Shown here: positions 61,141 to 64,000 of the stretch, in pieces
How the letters are laid out: each line of letters begins with the position of its first letter
How positions within the stretch are numbered: position 1 is the stretch's first letter
Source: Salipaludibacillus neizhouensis
Lineage (GTDB): Bacteria; Bacillota; Bacilli; Bacillales; Salisediminibacteriaceae
NCBI RefSeq assembly: GCF_002886185.1
Contig: NZ_KZ614146.1
Span: forward strand, 3,401,485-3,465,484
Reading direction: 5' to 3'
Length of the DNA stretch: 64,000 nt
Made by a program: the position numbers and the translations under genes
Notes under the pieces: model-generated
What the model was told of the DNA's origin: nothing
Seen by the model: the letters and a program-made list of their open reading frames with translations, nothing else
Databases searched by the model: none

Positions 61141-62079
61141 ATGCATGATTTTCATACTCATTTCGTTCCTGAAGATGTCATAACCTGGATTAAAGACAAC
61201 AAGAAAACGTTACAGGCAAAATGGATTCATAAGGACCCTGCTAAAGAAGACTTTCTGTCTATTAATGACAAATGGGCATTCGAGCTAAAATACGAGTTCA
61301 TTCATGCAAACTTATATCTTGACCAAATGAATAGTGCTGGTGTCACTCATGCAGTTATTTCACCAATTCCACAATTATTTTTATATGACTTCCCTGCTGA
61401 AATCACAAGTGAGCTTTGCTCTGTTTACAATAACTCTCTTGCTAATTGGGTCGAATCAAGCAGAGGACAATTATCCGCTTTAGCAACCGTCTCCCTGAAT
61501 AACCCCACACAAGCAGTACACGATCTAAAAGATGCTATGAGACAAGGGTTAAAAGGAGCAATCATTGGACCTGGATTAAACGGACAGTTATTGTCAAATC
61601 CTCATTTTTCTCCCTTTTGGGAGGAAGCTAACAGTCAAGAAGCCATTATTTTTATTCATCCTTTATTAAGTGAAGATCCACGTCTAAAACAGCGGATGAT
61701 GCCAAATTTAATTGGTGTTCCTTGGGAAACAACTATATGCGCAACGGACATTTTATTAAGTGGTCTGTTGGATCAATACAGTAAAGTGAAAATACTTTTA
61801 GCACATGGTGGTGGGTTTTTACCTTATCAGATTGGCCGATTAAACAAAGGGTATGAACAATGGCCTCTAGTCTCTAACAATTTAAACAAACAACCAATCG
61901 AGTATTTAAGAGATTTTTGGTATGATAACGTTCTTTGGAACTCTTCTAGCTTAGAATATTTAGCAAAAACAGTTGGTGAAGACCGCATTGTGCCAGGATC
62001 TGATTTCCCCTTTGATCTTTCTGCTTGGCCGCCGGAGAAAAAATTCTCAAAAGGAACAACCGCATTATTAGGTAAATAA
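61141..62079 (+). CDS. ACMSD-like amidohydrolase (probable ring-cleavage product decarboxylase)
   Basis: 312 residues, amidohydrolase-2 family. The N-terminal HxH metal motif is HDFHTHFVPEDV, later ligands lie in IIFIHPLLSED and LLAHGGGFLPYQIGRL, and the Asp in PGSDFPFDL. These are features of 2-amino-3-carboxymuconate semialdehyde decarboxylase relatives. In the protocatechuate 2,3-cleavage pathway a protein of this family (PraH) decarboxylates 5-carboxy-2-hydroxymuconate semialdehyde, which would fill the otherwise missing step here. The ATG at 61141 has AAAGGGAGAG seven bases upstream. It is probably cotranscribed with the IclR gene. Confidence 0.85.
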   Translation: MHDFHTHFVPEDVITWIKDNKKTLQAKWIHKDPAKEDFLSINDKWAFELKYEFIHANLYLDQMNSAGVTHAVISPIPQLFLYDFPAEITSELCSVYNNSLANWVESSRGQLSALATVSLNNPTQAVHDLKDAMRQGLKGAIIGPGLNGQLLSNPHFSPFWEEANSQEAIIFIHPLLSEDPRLKQRMMPNLIGVPWETTICATDILLSGLLDQYSKVKILLAHGGGFLPYQIGRLNKGYEQWPLVSNNLNKQPIEYLRDFWYDNVLWNSSSLEYLAKTVGEDRIVPGSDFPFDLSAWPPEKKFSKGTTALLGK

Positions 62080-62090
62080 AAGTTGCTATT

Positions 62091-62134
62091 AAATAAAATG
62101 TAAGGGTAGTTATGATAACCCTTACATTTTATTT
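62091..62134. terminator. Bidirectional terminator between the amidohydrolase and dctM genes
   Basis: A 17-bp stem AAATAAAATGTAAGGGT pairs with ACCCTTACATTTTATTT around a 10-base loop. The A/T-rich ends suit termination in both directions. Confidence 0.88.
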
Positions 62135-62189
62135 ATTCATACATTCAAATTTGGCCGTAAGATACCTTCCCATTCCAAGAGAAAACATA

Positions 62190-62336
62190 TTACACAGAGA
62201 TTGAGGATCCCTCCCACTCTAATGGTAAACCAACATAATTTTCAGCAAGACTCTTTAAAGTTCCCGAGATAAAACACATACTATATTGGCTAAAATCCCA
62301 ATTTATAATACGACCAACTGCAGTTGAATAAATCAC
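62190..62336 (-). pseudogene. Short frame or remnant overlapping the dctM stop
   Basis: A GTG overlapping the dctM stop (GTGA) opens a 48-codon frame, VIYSTAVGRIINWDFSQYSM... ending GLPLEWEGSSISV. The overlap resembles translational coupling, and the amino acid use looks protein-like. I recognise no family, and it is much too short for a usual partner. It may be the C-terminal remnant of a deleted gene or a small real gene. Confidence 0.35.
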
Positions 62337-63460
62337 CGCATTAAATTAGGCAAAGTCATAACTATTTGAGGGAAAATAACTAGAAGAATAGTAAAGATAA
62401 TCATAGTAATCAGCATTGGAGTAACCCCCCTAAAGATTGTTTGTATAGGGATGTCTTTATTAACACCATTTATGACATAAACACTGATTCCTAATGGCGG
62501 AGTAATTACCCCCATATTAAATACCATTATCATAATGATACCGAACCATATCCCGTCAAATCCTAACTGAATAATTAGCGGGTAAACAATAGGAAGTGTC
62601 AATACTAAAATTGCTATGCCTTCCAAAAATAATCCTAAAATAAAATAGATTACTAAGATGATGCCAATAATAACAAATGGCGATACATCTAAACCGATAA
62701 CCATTGAAGTTACTGCCGTAGGAACTCTACTCATTGCCAAGAATTGTCCAAATAAAGTTGCACCTATCAAAATAATGAAAATCATTGAAGTTAAACGTAT
62801 CGTCTCTTCTAAAGAAGCAAATAATCCTTTCCAGCCAAGACGTTTTGTTAAAATTGAAAATAACAATGCTCCAAATGCACCTACTCCCCCAGCTTCAGTC
62901 GGTGTAAAGAAACCAAAGTAGATACCCCCAATACTTAGCAAGAAAATAAGACCAAAAGGCCAGATTTTGCTTAATGATTTTATTTTCATCTGAAAAGATG
63001 AAGGGCTTTGTTGATTTGGTGCAAGTGATGGCTTTCTTCTAACCTGAATATAAACAGTCAGCATAAATAAAAATGCTAGGATTATACCTGGAATTAAACC
63101 GGCAATTAACAATGTTCCAACAGGTTCCATGGTTAACACACCATATAAAATTAGAATAACACTAGGAGGGATTAAAACACCAAGTGTTCCGCCTGCCGCT
63201 ACACATCCAGAGGATAAACCTGGATGATAGTTGTAGTCTTTCATTTCTGGAAGCGCAACTTTAGCTAGAGTTGCTGTTGTTGCATTGACTGATCCTGATA
63301 TGGATGAAAAGATTGCTGCTGCGCCAATCGTTGCCATCCCAATGCCCCCTCTGATATGTCCGACCCAGTGATCAACAGCTTTAAACAAGTCCTTAGCCAG
63401 ACCACTATAAGATAGAAACATCCCCATTAGAATAAACATTGGCATGACACTTAAACTCCC
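62333..63460 (-). pseudogene. dctM: TRAP transporter large permease DctM, 5'-truncated
   Basis: The intact part (370 residues from an ATG at 63443-63445) has about ten transmembrane helices of the DctM family: ISGSVNATTATLAKVALPEM, GTLGVLIPPSVILILYG, FFTPTEAGGVGAFGALL, and FNMGVITPPLGISVYVINGV. DctM proteins usually have about 425 residues. Family-like coding continues upstream of the ATG (codons for S-L-S-V before MPMFILMG) and then hits an in-frame TGA at the junction with IS-like DNA, so roughly the first 55-60 residues are lost. The partner DctQ and DctP genes are not visible. It would have imported an organic acid, perhaps the aromatic substrate of the adjacent pathway. Confidence 0.8.
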
Positions 63461-63877
63461 TCAGTTAGATTCTATTTACTCACAAATGCTCGCTTATTCG
63501 CAGGATTTCAGACCACTTCTAAGAACAATGACGGATGAATGGAATGAGTTTTGATAATAAAGGCTACATGAAGGCATGCGGGAATAGAGGAGTCAATAGT
63601 AGCTCCATTTATTTCCATAATATACTGCACGCATCTCCACGCCGCCCCTGGAGGCTATCCCTCCCATGTCTCAACGGGTCATTTGCCCTTTCATTCCTTC
63701 GTCATGCCTATCCAAGGGGTGGAGGCCGGTTTTGCTGCGCAAACGGGTCAGTGCCCTTAGGTACAACGGTATCCAGTACTCCGCGCTTTCTCTGTAATCC
63801 TACGAATAAGCCAACATTCAAGAATTATTAAACTACTTTTAATTACTTTAAAGCCTTACTTAGTTTACGATTAGAAT
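63461..63877 (-). mobile_element. 3' noncoding end of an IS110/IS1111-like insertion sequence
   Basis: About 415 bases with no credible gene between the transposase stop and the dctM junction. The part 63630-63790 is clearly richer in G+C than its surroundings and has paired segments (for example GGGCAAATGACCCG and CCTTGGATAGGCATGACGAAGG on the minus strand). A long structured 3' noncoding region is a property of the IS1111 branch of the IS110 family, where it can encode the bridge RNA. The exact element end is not visible; it is placed at the dctM homology break. Confidence 0.55.
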
Positions 63878-64000
63878 TAAGCTGCTATAGGTGCTAATGG
63901 TTGTACTTTCTGAGAACAATATGATTCATGATTTTTAGATATTGCCACCAATATTCTTGCTAATTTCCCCACGAGTTTCATGATAGATTTCATTTTTTTC
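63878..64000 (-). CDS. IS110-family-like transposase, C-terminal part (runs off the window)
   Basis: The minus-strand frame from the window edge reads KKMKSIMKLVGKLARIL..AISKNHESYCSQ..PLAPIAA and stops at 63878. The GKLARIL-VAI helix followed by a short polar tail resembles the C-terminus of IS110-family (IS116/IS902-type) transposases, whose catalytic domains would lie beyond the window. Only about 41 residues are present, so the family call is tentative. It is placed next to the truncated dctM gene. Confidence 0.55.

Noticed and set aside
63535..63831. 98-codon plus-strand ORF in the GC-rich end region
   Set aside because: It lies antisense in the putative IS 3' noncoding region, has no ribosome binding site and shows Arg/Pro/Cys-rich composition typical of a chance frame.

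Overview
The window looks like chromosomal DNA from a low-GC, spore-forming Bacillaceae bacterium. The signs are strong GGAGG-type ribosome binding sites, frequent TTG/GTG starts, YpjP, YesL/YesM/YesN, PanF/YhjC and PrsA/HtrA-type proteins, cre-like sites and Bacillaceae intergenic repeats. Secreted and lipid-anchored proteins are rich in Asp/Glu, which fits (weakly) a haloalkaliphile. No rRNA or tRNA gene was seen. The window opens inside a response regulator gene and closes inside an IS110-like transposase gene.

Layout. 1-3830: a 7TM-DISM hybrid histidine kinase and its response regulator. 4241-9136: YpjP, an acyl-CoA dehydrogenase, a small unrecognised gene, an SDR and an RpiR-type regulator. 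9218-26193 (all minus strand): a glycan-use locus with GH95, a YesM/YesN-type two-component system, two ABC permeases, a solute-binding lipoprotein, a GH31 alpha-xylosidase, a GH3 enzyme, an unknown lipoprotein and a YesL-type protein. GH95 + GH31 alpha-xylosidase + GH3 together point to xyloglucan-type oligosaccharides. cre-like sites precede three of its transcription units. 26660-27311: a HicA-like toxin with a Phd/HicB-hybrid antitoxin and a palindromic promoter-operator. 27768-32745: an MFS transporter, PanF/YhjC, a renalase-like flavoprotein, and a LuxR-type regulator preceded by a c-di-GMP-I (GEMM) riboswitch with its own promoter and terminator. 33160-36001: a chemoreceptor gene overlapping a xylose-binding-protein-like lipoprotein gene, behind a sigma-D-like promoter. 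36387-41184: a two-component system, an HtrA-type protease and a PrsA-like foldase (secretion stress). 41666-43861: an RpiR regulator divergent from a GH4 6-phospho-beta-glucosidase. 44013-50094: MarR plus an RND exporter, then another two-component system. 50377-51722: a VOC protein and an epimerase. 51969-53633: a beta-propeller lipoprotein.

53849-62079 is a complete-looking meta-cleavage pathway. An extradiol dioxygenase, semialdehyde dehydrogenase, tautomerase, decarboxylase, hydratase, aldolase and acylating acetaldehyde dehydrogenase lie on one strand. An IclR regulator and an ACMSD-like amidohydrolase are divergent. Content and order match the protocatechuate 2,3-cleavage (pra) route. 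The TRAP-type permease gene beside it (62333-63460) has lost its 5' end at the junction with IS DNA.

Two dispersed repeat families occupy many intergenic gaps. One, about 105-140 bp, forms a long hairpin whose arms show compensatory base changes between copies. All recognised copies lie in the same orientation, and two copies carry an extra 13-bp inner hairpin. The other is a Bacillaceae intergenic repeat with GACTCCTG / GACCCC / CGGAAAGCG motifs, present as an inverted pair at 19938-20242.
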